A stretch of 64,000 nucleotides of DNA from JBKBUF01 sp046290815 (lineage in GTDB: Bacteria > Bacteroidota > Bacteroidia > Cytophagales > Cytophagaceae), in assembly GCA_046290815.1 (NCBI GenBank), contig JBKBUF010000001.1:62001-126000 (forward strand), given 5' to 3'. Numbering within the stretch: the stretch's first letter is position 1; each line of letters opens with the position of its first letter. The translations under genes and the position numbers were made by a program. Below are positions 26,801-35,510 of the stretch, in pieces. A model generated the notes under the pieces. The model saw nothing but the letters and a program-made list of their open reading frames with translations. It searched no databases and was not told the origin of the DNA.

Positions 26801-29800
26801 AGTAGTAACATTTCTAACTCCGGAAGTTGCGGTTGCAGTGGATGTACCTCCATCCGTGCTCTGCCAGAAGTAAGTGATTCCTGCAGGTGCTGTCCCCGGA
26901 TTAATATCAGTATTTCCACAGTTATTTACAGTTGTAGGTGCTGGTACATCAGCAGGAATTGCGTTGATTGTTACAGTTACCGCTCTTGTATTTACAGACC
27001 AGCAACCGGTGGTAGTGTTTTGTGCACGCAGATAGTATGTACCTGCAGCTGTAACAGTTAGGGTGCCGTTTGCTGCATTAGCAGTTGAAGTTCCTCCTGA
27101 TGCAGTCTGCCAGAAATAAGTTATACCTGTTGGTGGAGTTCCTGGGGTAATATCAGTACTTCCGCAATTGTTTACTACAGTTGGTGTAGGAACATCTGCA
27201 GGTATAGCGTTAATAGTTACATTTACAGCTGTGGTATTAACAGACCAGCATCCGGTTGTTGTATTCTGTGCTCTTAGGAAATAGGTACCTGCAGTGGTGA
27301 CGTTTCTTACGCCTGACGCAGCGTTTGCTGTAGAAGTACCTCCATCTGCGGTCTGCCAGAAGTATGTAATACCAGCAGGTGCTGCACCAGGAGTAATATC
27401 TGTGCTACCACAGTTATTAGTTACAGTTGGCGCAGGAACATCAGCAGGCACAGCGTTAATGGTTACTGTCACTGCAGTAGTGGCTGTCGACCAGCAATTT
27501 GTTACGGTATTCAGAGCTCTGATATAATAAGTACCTGCCGTTGTAACAGTTCTTGCGCCTGAAGCAGCATCAGTAGTTGCTGTACCACCATCAGCGCTCT
27601 GCCAGTAATAAGTTACGTTTGCAGGAGCTGCAGCAGGGGTAATAACAGTACTTCCGCAATTATTTGTAACAGTAGGCGCTGGTACTGCCGCAGGGTTTTG
27701 CACATTTATGGTTACCGATGCTTCACGATAGCAGGCAGCAGTACCGGCAGTACCGTCTTCCACTCTTAGTTTATAAGTAGCAGCATCTGTCGCGGTTACA
27801 TTGTTGATAGTAAGATTTGAATAGGTTGTTGAAGCTGTTCCGATAGGAGTTGTGCCTTTGAACCATTGATAATAATATCCACCAAGCTGAGGCGTTAAAC
27901 CGGAAACATTTGCAGTACCGACAATAGTTAAATTACTTCCTAAACAAATTGTTGTCGGATCAGAGGGACTCGTTATGGAAACTGATGTCGGTGGCTGGCA
28001 AGGAGGACAATCCTGAGTAATATCCACAGGAATCCTTCTGCAAGCATAATAATTACCTCTTACAATATTCCAGTTTGTAGCTACCCCATAGTTGGTACCA
28101 TTACCAACCCAATCAAGGTAACCGCGATTAAGGGTAAGAATATTTTTTCCGGAATTGTCGTTATGGGGATATGACCAGCAGGTGAAATTTTTAACTTCAC
28201 CGTCAGAAGTTACCCTCAACCAATATGTACCAGGAGTCAAATTAATATTTGCCGGCACGGTCACTGCAGCAAATGTATTTGCAGCAGGTTTGTCAACCGT
28301 AAGGACTGGTCCGGCAGGAAATGCAAGAGTTGTTGTCGGATTACCTGCATTGTCTGTATAAATCAATACCTGCAAATTATTAGAACCGGTGCCTCCCGTA
28401 TTGTAAAGGAAAACATCTACACTTTTTAATGTGATATTTTCCGTTACAGTAAATCTTTGTAAACCTCTGTCGGGATCCAGATTTGCTCCTGTACCTACAG
28501 CACATGGAGAAGGATTTACAACTCTTGCATCAACCGCGAAAGCATCTTCTGCCCACAAACGGTATGTTGTAGCATTTACCTGGGTGGCGTTTGTCAATGC
28601 TGTGGTAATGGTATTTGATGGAGTGGCGCCATTTAATTTTGTAGTGCTTGAGAGAGTGGTATACCAATCAAACTGGTTGGTATTACCCGTGTAGCCGGTT
28701 ACCGAAAATGTACCATTGGCGCCACAATATGTACCGGCCACAGCGGTATAGGGAGCAATTGCCTCTGTTATTTCAATCTGATCTTCAGCTGGCGTATATG
28801 GTGAGCAGGGAGCATCACTTCCTATATATTCCACCCTTACTCTATATGTTCCAATAGTTGTAGCTGTATAAGTTTTTGCCGTTGTACCATTACCGGTAGC
28901 TACCTGTGTTCCGTTTCTGAACCATGTAATTCTATATGATGGTGCCAGGGCTGCACTTATTTCAAATTGTGAATTAAGAGATTGACCTGCCCAGCCATTT
29001 ACACATACACTCAGGTTTCTTGGGGTAATGCTGGCATAAGGTTTCGGTGCAGGAAAAGTACAGGGAGGTAATGTAAATTCTGTAGCATATTGCTGACATA
29101 CCTGATTATTAATTCCTAACTGACCTCTGTGATTGTTACCCCAAGTGTAGATTCGGTTTTCTTCTGTGGTATAAAAACCCCAGGTATCACCATCAGAAAT
29201 GGAATTAACATTGGTATGATAAGTTGCTGCACCGGTTCTTATTATTACCGGAGTACCTCTGGTTGTATTAGTGCCATCACCAAGCTTACCTCCATCACTT
29301 CCGCAGCCATTATTATTACCCCATGCCAGAGGAATACCATCTATAGAAACCGCCATACCAAATCCCTGTCCGCCGGAAATGGATTTCGCTATTAAGTGAG
29401 TTTGTCCGTTCCCTCCAGGAGTGGTAGCCCATTCACCTGCTACAACTCTTAAAGGATTAGAGTGAGTAAGTCCTGATACACCTACACCAGTAAGGTCTCC
29501 CCAGCCCCCATTTCCCCATGCCCAAACAAAACCGTTGGCATCAAGAGCAAAACACATAACATCTCCTGCTGAGATAATTCTTATATTATCTAAGACTGTT
29601 CCATCAAGCCTTCTTACCGGTCTGGCCCAAGAGTCATTTCCTGTTTCATTGCCGCTATTTGTAGGATTAGTTGGGTGTCTTCCAAGTCTTCCGTTTGCTC
29701 CGGATCCCCATGAATAAACAGTACCTAAACCATCTCCATCATCATCTACAAGTGCATAAGCAGAAACATCACCCGCTTCAATTTGAATTATATTTTTTAA

Positions 29801-30439
29801 TGTTTGACCATCAGGTGTTCGGATATAACGAGGTGCATTCCTGTCAATGGTAAACCCATCTCCTACTTGTCCGACATTATTACGCCCCCAGCCTACTGCT
29901 TCACCATTATTCAATATGGCATAACTGTTATCATTACCACCTGAAATATATCTGACGTTCACAAGGAAATTTGCCAAAGAAGCATGGATGGCGGCACCAC
30001 CGGGAGTCTCTCCTCTCAATACTCTTGCCGGTGCGGTTGTACCGGCAGCAGTACTTCCGGTTCCTGTTATTCCTGTAGCACCTCCATTATTTCCCCATGA
30101 CCAGGCACCACCCTGACAATCTACGGCAATAAAATGGGCACCTGATCCGGCATCCACTGCTCTCACCGTTATTCCTGTTCCTAAAGAAGTGAAGTATGGA
30201 TCCGCAGGAAATGTTACCTGCAGAGGAGAAGGTACAAACGCAGCAGCAGATCCGTTACCTAAAGTACCCGTAACTGTACTTGCTCCTGATCCTGCGGTGT
30301 TATTTCCCCAGGTATATACAAAGCCATTGGAACAAATGATCGTGGAAACATTATTACCTCCGGAAATCAAAAGGTCCTGTGCTTTAGCCAGACCTCCAAA
30401 AACAAGCATTAAAAAAACAAGCAAAAATCTTTTACTCAT
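23882..30439 (-). CDS. giant RCC1/Ig-repeat adhesin-like protein with gliding-type (CHU_C, T9SS type B) C-terminus
   Basis: 2185 residues. Order: signal peptide (LVFLMLVFGGLAKAQ); about seven RCC1-type blades over ~25-455 with repeated YTWGNN, AWGN and VYSWGSG motifs, predicting a beta-propeller; Ig-like domains; a region over ~645-800 resembling a carbohydrate-binding jelly-roll (FTVTENITLKSVDVFLYNTG); five tandem ~82-residue repeats over ~913-1330 (NNCGSTDITPG ... CWSVNTTAVNVTIN); more Ig/PKD-like units with TYQWYVNG cores; and a C-terminal CHU_C domain over the last ~90 residues (IIPNSFSPNGDNINDTWEI, EIFNRWGTLVWK, YYYVITLN). It should be secreted by the T9SS with its PorP/SprF neighbour. 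An adhesin or gliding-surface role is inferred. Confidence 0.88.
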   Translation of the reverse strand: MSKRFLLVFLMLVFGGLAKAQDLLISGGNNVSTIICSNGFVYTWGNNTAGSGASTVTGTLGNGSAAAFVPSPLQVTFPADPYFTSLGTGITVRAVDAGSGAHFIAVDCQGGAWSWGNNGGATGITGTGSTAAGTTAPARVLRGETPGGAAIHASLANFLVNVRYISGGNDNSYAILNNGEAVGWGRNNVGQVGDGFTIDRNAPRYIRTPDGQTLKNIIQIEAGDVSAYALVDDDGDGLGTVYSWGSGANGRLGRHPTNPTNSGNETGNDSWARPVRRLDGTVLDNIRIISAGDVMCFALDANGFVWAWGNGGWGDLTGVGVSGLTHSNPLRVVAGEWATTPGGNGQTHLIAKSISGGQGFGMAVSIDGIPLAWGNNNGCGSDGGKLGDGTNTTRGTPVIIRTGAATYHTNVNSISDGDTWGFYTTEENRIYTWGNNHRGQLGINNQVCQQYATEFTLPPCTFPAPKPYASITPRNLSVCVNGWAGQSLNSQFEISAALAPSYRITWFRNGTQVATGNGTTAKTYTATTIGTYRVRVEYIGSDAPCSPYTPAEDQIEITEAIAPYTAVAGTYCGANGTFSVTGYTGNTNQFDWYTTLSSTTKLNGATPSNTITTALTNATQVNATTYRLWAEDAFAVDARVVNPSPCAVGTGANLDPDRGLQRFTVTENITLKSVDVFLYNTGGTGSNNLQVLIYTDNAGNPTTTLAFPAGPVLTVDKPAANTFAAVTVPANINLTPGTYWLRVTSDGEVKNFTCWSYPHNDNSGKNILTLNRGYLDWVGNGTNYGVATNWNIVRGNYYACRRIPVDITQDCPPCQPPTSVSITSPSDPTTICLGSNLTIVGTANVSGLTPQLGGYYYQWFKGTTPIGTASTTYSNLTINNVTATDAATYKLRVEDGTAGTAACYREASVTINVQNPAAVPAPTVTNNCGSTVITPAAAPANVTYYWQSADGGTATTDAASGARTVTTAGTYYIRALNTVTNCWSTATTAVTVTINAVPADVPAPTVTNNCGSTDITPGAAPAGITYFWQTADGGTSTANAASGVRNVTTAGTYFLRAQNTTTGCWSVNTTAVNVTINAIPADVPTPTVVNNCGSTDITPGTPPTGITYFWQTASGGTSTANAANGTLTVTAAGTYYLRAQNTTTGCWSVNTRAVTVTINAIPADVPAPTTVNNCGNTDINPGTAPAGITYFWQSTDGGTSTATATSGVRNVTTAGTYFIRAQNTATSCWSVNTTSVNVTINAVPAAPTAITGASPACPSSNLTIGAAPTGVAYFWQGTNANGTSTASPATTAYNVTTSGTYYVRAQSTEGCWSATSTSIAIVINALNAGTVAGNQTVCEGVTPATITSSSGASGGNGAGSYVYEWEVSTDNSNWTGTGVSSLDFPFFGPITQTMYYRRKVTSGTCDNYTTVIIKTFSPLPAAAGTITGPVSVCVNQTGVTYSIAAVANASTYNWTVPSGATITAGTGTTSITVSFGAATTGDVSVTPSNSCGNGTNSQTSVTVNPILPVSVSISGSNEICIGEPATFTAVPVNGGTPSYQWTVNGSDVSGETGATFTSTALANNDVVRVRLTSSEGCTSGNPATSNAITMQVTTAVTPAVSINPSANPICDGQSVTLTAAPSNGGTAPTFQWYVNNNPVGTNSTTYTSSTLAQGDQVRVMMTSNSSCAITPTANSNVVSMTVNANVPVSVSINNPAAVCSGTSVTFNATGTNAGSSATYQWYVNGVPQGAASSNSNFTSSTLNNGDQVNVVMTSSLTCKTGSPATSNTHTMTVNPILNVTVNISAPSVAICPGVPITYNASSNHPGTTPVYQWSVNGVNQGGNSASFTSSTLSHNDIVRVVLTSSEQCKNQPTVSAQVNANIFTIPTVTVNPSGTSTICQGSSVQLTSSHSGVSYDWLKDGVSTGTNSMAFSATEAGNYQVVVNFPAGCAGTSAPVTVQVLPVPNPVILHNDTTICSGTSIPLTVLYDAGSTLQWHKNNALIAGATGAVLVVGETGIYTVTEHNGACPYTSQQVSVTVVPTPVAYAGKDITVLEGTTIQLNAMGGTNYQWSPSTGLSNPNVSDPLITPTDNMVLTVTVSNGNCQDTDELRIFVEKPIIIPNSFSPNGDNINDTWEIQYLTSFPECEIEIFNRWGTLVWKARGPIYWDGTNFRNDELLPVATYYYVITLNSEIFKKPYTGHVTIIR
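26460..27700 (-). repeat. tandem ~246-bp repeats encoding 82-residue Ig-like units
   Basis: The NCGST/TPG block recurs about every 246 bp (near 26924, 27167, 27413 and 27660), giving four close units and a fifth diverged unit towards 26460. All keep the coding frame of the 2185-residue protein. The high DNA similarity implies recent expansion and possible copy-number variation. Confidence 0.8.
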
Positions 30440-30942
30440 GCTAAACTGGGATTAAACTAGGTTATTAAAATGAAATGATTGGCATACTGATACACGCGGA
30501 TCCAGACATGACTAAATCCAAAAATCACCACTTAACTTTTTAAATAATTAATATAAATTATTTATGATTAATTATTTCTTAATACAAAATAGTGCAATAA
30601 TGTAAGCGCAAAAATTCATTTTTTTTAAATCTGATGCAAATAGGTGAGCAATTTCTGGTACGAAAAATCGGAGAAATAGATAGAAAATATTTTTAAATTA
30701 ACTACCAATAAAATACAATTTCCCTGGGATAATAATGAGCTGAATTAATTTTATCAAATTACTGTGTCAAATATTACATAAACCTCTTTCGATAATTTTA
30801 ATTTAGAATTTTTAAGGGTCCCCTAATACATAGTAAGTTGTATTGGATAATCGATTTATTATAGATAGCTTGAAGGAATATTATTTGTATAACTTACATT
30901 CTTAAATCATGTAAGTTTCTCTATTGTAATTCTGCCTTAAAT
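30440..30942. other. upstream region of the giant surface protein gene
   Basis: About 500 bases of very AT-rich DNA. It should hold the promoter and 5' leader of the 2185-residue protein gene. I see no ORF, RNA gene or heptad array in it. Confidence 0.5.
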
Positions 30943-30979
30943 AAAAAAAGCAATGCCGATTCGGACATTGCTTTTTTTA
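30943..30979 (-). terminator. terminator after the PH-domain gene
   Basis: The stem AAAAAAAGCAATG/CATTGCTTTTTTT has an inner CCGA/TCGG stem and flanking A and T runs, so it can work on both strands. It directly follows the stop of the gene at 30998. Confidence 0.85.
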
Positions 30980-30997
30980 TTTATTAAACTCTTAATT

Positions 30998-31393
30998 CTA
31001 ATTTTTCTCTTTTACCAACAGGTTTATTAATTCTATCATCTCCTGTGCCCTATCCTGGTCACAACCTTTTATAATCAGTTCATTTCCGGATTTGGTTTTG
31101 ATTGTAAGTTCTACTGATACAAATAATCCGTTATTTACTTTTACTTCGGAAATATCATCATAACTGATTTGCTGCAGAGCAGGATTTATTCTTTTATCAA
31201 CTCCTACATAAAACACCCTTAAATCGGTTGCTATTACGACACCGACAGTGCTTTTTATAGAACCTTCTACTACATTAAGAATGGTCTCATCCGGCATCAG
31301 AGCTCTTGACAAGTCATTAAATGCCAGATTACCGAATTTTGGTCTATAACCAATCTGATTAAATCGGTGATTTATTTTTCCTATAGCTTGCAT
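30998..31393 (-). CDS. bacterial PH-domain (YokE-like) protein
   Basis: 131 residues, cytosolic. LMPDETILNVVEGSI, GVVIATDLRVFYVGVDKRINP, ISYDDISEVKVNNGLFVSVEL, and a closing amphipathic helix (QDRAQEMIELINLLVKEK) follow the bacterial pleckstrin-homology pattern of seven strands plus a C-terminal helix. Such domains bind lipids or proteins; no partner is visible here. Single gene, divergent from the small gene at 31580, with its own terminator. Confidence 0.75.
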   Translation of the reverse strand: MQAIGKINHRFNQIGYRPKFGNLAFNDLSRALMPDETILNVVEGSIKSTVGVVIATDLRVFYVGVDKRINPALQQISYDDISEVKVNNGLFVSVELTIKTKSGNELIIKGCDQDRAQEMIELINLLVKEKN

Positions 31394-31579
31394 ATTCTAC
31401 TATTTTTTCACGATGTATAAATACGATAAACCCGCCTCCTTCGTTGTCCAACTTTTTTCCAATAAAGAAAATTGATATTCAGCAAAAATGATCGTTGTCA
31501 AAAAAATGTATTAACTTCAAGACTTATAATACATTATATCGTTGTAAATTTAAGACCTGCAATAAAAATACTTTGAAAA

Positions 31580-31858
31580 ATGAAATTACAAATTGACCTG
31601 AATCACATCGAAAGTTGCTATCCTAATGCATATAAGGACTTCATGAATTTTTATAATAATTCATTCAAACCATTAAATTTTTTAAAAGACATAAACTTTA
31701 ACTCTCTTCCGTTTGAGATGCAATTAGGTATCTTCCTGAGGTATTTTAAAGATAATGCAGTTGAGCTGGATGTATGTAATGCAGATTACGAGATGCTACC
31801 TGATGTGATTACTGAAGCATTTAATACCCAGGAGAAGGTTATTAAACATTACTCCTAA
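31580..31858 (+). CDS. small acidic hypothetical protein
   Basis: 92 residues, soluble, rich in Phe/Asn/Asp/Tyr (for example DFMNFYNNSFKPLNFLKDIN and FKDNAVELDVCNADYEMLPD). No signal peptide or membrane segment. ATG lies after an A-rich leader (CTTTGAAAA). No family is recognised; the composition and helix pattern look like a real cytosolic protein. It converges with parC, and a heptad array fills the gap. Confidence 0.55.
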   Translation: MKLQIDLNHIESCYPNAYKDFMNFYNNSFKPLNFLKDINFNSLPFEMQLGIFLRYFKDNAVELDVCNADYEMLPDVITEAFNTQEKVIKHYS

Positions 31859-31863
31859 AAATT

Positions 31864-31937
31864 AGTCGAAAGTCTTTAGTCAATAGTCGGAGGTCAAAAG
31901 CGAACTGTTGACTTAAGACTATTGACTATTGACTCAT
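31864..31937. repeat. heptad array, AGTCNNN type, inverted pair
   Basis: Left arm: AGTCGAA, AGTCTTT, AGTCAAT, AGTCGGA. Right arm: GACTTAA, GACTATT, GACTATT, GACT. The two arms are complementary in the AGTC/GACT core but vary in the other three bases. It lies between the convergent stops at 31858 and 31939. Confidence 0.85.
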
Positions 31938-31938
31938 A

Positions 31939-34551
31939 TTAAAACAAACCTAACTGATCTTTTCCTTTTCCGTTTTTCTTCTTCACATCCAGTTCAATGG
32001 TACTTCCCACATCGACACCGGATTCGTCCTCTATCAGTTTTATTTTTTGTATCTTATTATTACTTACTTTATTTCCCACAGCCTTCCATCCTTTCAACTC
32101 TACAAACTCATCCAGATTTACTTTTTCTGAAGGGGCTGTTACGTATTTTCCTTTAACATAATCAACCTGTATCACCGGTTTGCTGTCAGTTGACACCACA
32201 ACAAGAGACGAACCGGAAGATTCTGAAATAAATAAAAATTTCTTACCAACGGTATTGGTTTCAATCTTGAATCTCTTGGCAAAATAATCTTTTGATTTAC
32301 CATCCTGATAGATTGCAGAAACAGTTTTCTCGGGATCAAATTTCTGGATATTAACTACATTTTCAGCTTCATACCTGTTGGTTAATTCAAAGTCAGTAAT
32401 CTCATAACTTCCTTCTTTATAAAAGACAATAATCTTATCCTCTGAATCGAAATTACCGAGATATTTTCCTTTCTGATCGTAATTCAATCTGCCAACCGTC
32501 GGGTCAAACCAGATATCTTTTCCGCCAAGTGTTGATCCGCCAGCCTCTTTAAACTGAATTTTCTTCACCGGATACTTGGTAAGTATATTCCCATGTACGG
32601 CTCTTCCCTTAATTTCCAAAGTTGAGAAATCAAAATCGAAAACTTTGATTTTTGCCTTGGCAGTAGGACTTAACGTAACAGTAATTTTCTCTGCTTCTCC
32701 ATTAGGGTTTGCTGTCAGATATAGAATTTTTGATCCTTTAGTTCCTTTGGTAAGATCATATTCTTTATCTCTTGTAACGCCTAACACCTGAAATCTTTTT
32801 ACCATAGAAGTGCCGGTACCACCATCCAGATAGCATAGATTATATACCATCCTGTCATCTCCTTTCCGGAAAACTCCTGCATAAAGTATATCCTTACCGA
32901 CAAATACTTTATCTCCGATTTTCTTTACTACACATTTACCGTCTTTTCTGAAAACTATTATATCATCTATGTCTGAGCAATCACAGATGTACTCGTCTTT
33001 CTTCAGATTATAGCCGATAAAACCTTCCTGTCTGTTGATATATAACTTGGCATTATTCGCAGCTACCACTGTAGCAGAAATGGTTTCAAACTGTCTGATC
33101 TGTGTCTTCCTCTCTCTGCCTGTTCCGTATTTCTTCAAAAGATTCTGGAAATACTTTACAGCATATTCAATCAGGTGAGCGAGATTATGTTCTACTTCCT
33201 TCAACTCTTCCTGCAGATTCCTCATTAATTCATTTGCCTTAAAGCCATCATACTTTGAAATCCTTTTGATTTTGATTTCGGTAAGCCTTATGATGTCATC
33301 CTGAGTAATTTCTCTGTAGAATTGCTTTTTATATGGCTTCAAGCCTTTATCTATGGTTGCAAGTACATCTTCCCAGGTTTCGCATTCTTCAATATTGCGG
33401 TAAATCCTTTTCTCTATAAAAATTTTCTCAAGACTTGAGAAAAGTATTTTTTCAAGAAGCTCATTCTTTTTTATCTCAAGCTCCTGTTTCAGCAAGGCAA
33501 CAGTTTTATCTGTTGACAGCCTCAACATTTCATGAACACCAATAAAATGCGGCTTGTCATTGATGATTACACATGCATTGGGAGAAATGGAAACCTCACA
33601 TTCTGTAAATGCATATAAAGCATCGATGGTAATATCCGGTGATACCCCCGGGACAAGCTGTATATGGATTTCAACATCCTTAGCTGTATTGTCTATTACC
33701 TTTTTGATCTTAATCTTTCCATTATCATTGGCTTTGATAATACTATCGATTACCGATGATGTGGTAGTTCCGAAAGGAATATCGCGGATAACAAGTGTTT
33801 TTTTGTCAAGCTCTTCGATCTTCGCTCTTACTCTGACTTTACCCCCTCTCAATCCTTCATTGTAATTGCTTACATCTATCATTCCGCCTGTAGGGAAATC
33901 AGGATACAGAATAAATTTCTTTTTCTTCAGATAATCGATGGAAGCTTCAATCAATTCGCAGAAATTATGCGGAAGGATTTTTGTAGAAAGACCAACAGCA
34001 ATACCTTCTACACCCTGAGCAAGTAACAATGGAAATTTTACCGGAAGTGTAACGGGTTCCTTTTTTCTTCCATCGTATGATGCCTGCCATTCGGTAGTGT
34101 CAGGATTGAAGACAACCTCAAGAGCAAACCTAGAAAGCCTTGCCTCAATATACCTGGCAGCAGCTGCGCTGTCCCCTGTCCTTATATCACCCCAGTTACC
34201 TTGAGTTTCGATCAAAAGATCTTTCTGACCTAGATTCACTATAGCATCGCTAATGGAAGCATCACCATGGGGGTGATATTGCATAGTCTGCCCTATAATG
34301 TTTGCCACCTTATTAAACCTTCCATCATCCATCTCCTTCATGGCGTGAAGAATCCTTCGCTGTACAGGTTTTAATCCGTCTTCAATTGCAGGGACCGCTC
34401 TTTCAAGAATAACATAGGAAGCGTATTCAAGAAACCAGTTTTCATACATACCGGAAACAGGAACTACATCATGGATTATATCTCCGCCATTGTCTGATCC
34501 GCCTGCAGAAGTTACTGGTATTTCAGGCTCTTTATCCTTTTTATCTTTCAT
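31939..34551 (-). CDS. parC: DNA topoisomerase IV (gyrase-type) subunit A
   Basis: 870 residues. The breakage-reunion domain has the catalytic Tyr134 in AAARYIEARLS. The quinolone-pocket helix reads YHPHGDASISDAIV, with Ala where Ser is found in E. coli GyrA position 83. A long coiled coil follows (LMRNLQEELKEVEHNLAHLI), then a C-terminal beta-propeller (KKDEYICDCSDIDDIIVFRK, GNILTKYPVKKIQF). No canonical GyrA box is seen, which fits ParC rather than GyrA. The end is Lys/Gly-rich (KKKNGKGKDQLGLF). It decatenates chromosomes with ParE, encoded 1 kb upstream on the same strand. Confidence 0.92.
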   Translation of the reverse strand: MKDKKDKEPEIPVTSAGGSDNGGDIIHDVVPVSGMYENWFLEYASYVILERAVPAIEDGLKPVQRRILHAMKEMDDGRFNKVANIIGQTMQYHPHGDASISDAIVNLGQKDLLIETQGNWGDIRTGDSAAAARYIEARLSRFALEVVFNPDTTEWQASYDGRKKEPVTLPVKFPLLLAQGVEGIAVGLSTKILPHNFCELIEASIDYLKKKKFILYPDFPTGGMIDVSNYNEGLRGGKVRVRAKIEELDKKTLVIRDIPFGTTTSSVIDSIIKANDNGKIKIKKVIDNTAKDVEIHIQLVPGVSPDITIDALYAFTECEVSISPNACVIINDKPHFIGVHEMLRLSTDKTVALLKQELEIKKNELLEKILFSSLEKIFIEKRIYRNIEECETWEDVLATIDKGLKPYKKQFYREITQDDIIRLTEIKIKRISKYDGFKANELMRNLQEELKEVEHNLAHLIEYAVKYFQNLLKKYGTGRERKTQIRQFETISATVVAANNAKLYINRQEGFIGYNLKKDEYICDCSDIDDIIVFRKDGKCVVKKIGDKVFVGKDILYAGVFRKGDDRMVYNLCYLDGGTGTSMVKRFQVLGVTRDKEYDLTKGTKGSKILYLTANPNGEAEKITVTLSPTAKAKIKVFDFDFSTLEIKGRAVHGNILTKYPVKKIQFKEAGGSTLGGKDIWFDPTVGRLNYDQKGKYLGNFDSEDKIIVFYKEGSYEITDFELTNRYEAENVVNIQKFDPEKTVSAIYQDGKSKDYFAKRFKIETNTVGKKFLFISESSGSSLVVVSTDSKPVIQVDYVKGKYVTAPSEKVNLDEFVELKGWKAVGNKVSNNKIQKIKLIEDESGVDVGSTIELDVKKKNGKGKDQLGLF

Positions 34552-34780
34552 TATGCTTATTTACTAATGATATTCATTTACAGGAAAAAATCTTTGATTA
34601 TATCTTTATAGTATTCTAATAACCACCAAAGTTATTATAAATTCACTAAATAAAAACAATAAAATCAAATTGAGAATCCACATAGGAAAATGTGAATAAA
34701 TTTTCCCGATTGGTTTGTGGATTAGTACTTTCCTTTCGTAATTTTATTCTCTGTTTATCAAATTCCTGTTCTCTGCAACA

Positions 34781-35149
34781 ATGTCGAAAAGTTTTTGGTT
34801 TGGATTTCTTCTGTGCATCACTTTATTTTCTTGCGGAAAAGAAAGAATAATTTCTGATGAAGAAAAGAAATTATGGGTTAGTGATCGCAAAGGTTGTGGA
34901 GGGAAACGCATTGTATTAGCCGATTCCCTACTCGAAAATGAATCTGTGGTTTTAGGAATAAAGGAAGATGTTTTACTTACCAGTCTGGGCAAACCGGATA
35001 AAAGTGATTATTTCAAAAGAAGCAGAAAAATCCACTACTACTATCTGGAAAACGGCGGACAGTGCGATGGTGTCTCAGGAAAAGAAGGCAAAATGCTTGC
35101 AGTAGAGATTAATGCTGTGGGTTTGGTTAAAGCAATGTGGCGCGAATGA
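34781..35149 (+). CDS. small hypothetical lipoprotein
   Basis: 122 residues. Signal peptide MSKSFWFGFLLCITLFSC has a lipobox LFSC. The mature part contains SDEEKKLWVSDRKGCGGKR, then VLLTSLGKPDKSDYFKRSRK and HYYYLENGGQCD, a layout similar to SmpA/BamE-type small lipoproteins in which a GxP turn separates helix and sheet. The match is weak. It lies between parC and parE on the opposite strand. Confidence 0.6.
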   Translation: MSKSFWFGFLLCITLFSCGKERIISDEEKKLWVSDRKGCGGKRIVLADSLLENESVVLGIKEDVLLTSLGKPDKSDYFKRSRKIHYYYLENGGQCDGVSGKEGKMLAVEINAVGLVKAMWRE

Positions 35150-35510
35150 CGACTCGGATTTATCCGATGATCATATTAATCAGATTTGTTCAGCTATGCA
35201 GATTACATAGAAGGAAGTATACAGCGTTTTTCGTTAAGTGGCCAAATTCAAACCTAAGGATTCAGAAATTAAATTCTTTTTAACAGATCCCATCTTTGGC
35301 GGATATTCCATAGTCTGATAATTACAGGTACCTGCTTTTTTCTCTTAATAGGTTTTGGGCTTAAACCTTGGATATATTCTTTTTGATAATAAACGTAGTG
35401 ATCTATCATACACCTGCTTTAGTTTCAGACTAAATTAATCATTTATATGACCAATACAAGCAATTTATAGATTAACTAATTATTAATATCGACAAGAGCC
35501 ATGTAAGAAA
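35150..35510. other. intergenic region between lipoprotein gene and parE
   Basis: 360 bases. Apart from a possible 46-codon minus-strand frame at 35269-35409, I see no gene, no heptad array and no convincing terminator. It may hold remnants of a lost gene between parE and parC. Confidence 0.4.
35269..35409 (-). CDS. possible 46-residue basic micro-protein
   Basis: ATG (35407-35409 complement) to TAA (35269-35271) encodes 46 residues with a net positive charge (GLSPKPIKRKKQVPVIIRLW, NIRQRWDLLKRI). No hydrophobic helix and no known family. It lies between parE and parC on their strand. Codon choice is compatible with coding, but chance cannot be excluded. Confidence 0.25.
   Translation of the reverse strand: MIDHYVYYQKEYIQGLSPKPIKRKKQVPVIIRLWNIRQRWDLLKRI

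Noticed and set aside
26460..27700. CRISPR-like array
   Set aside because: The 246-bp units are in-frame coding repeats without short conserved repeats and unique spacers; no cas gene is seen.
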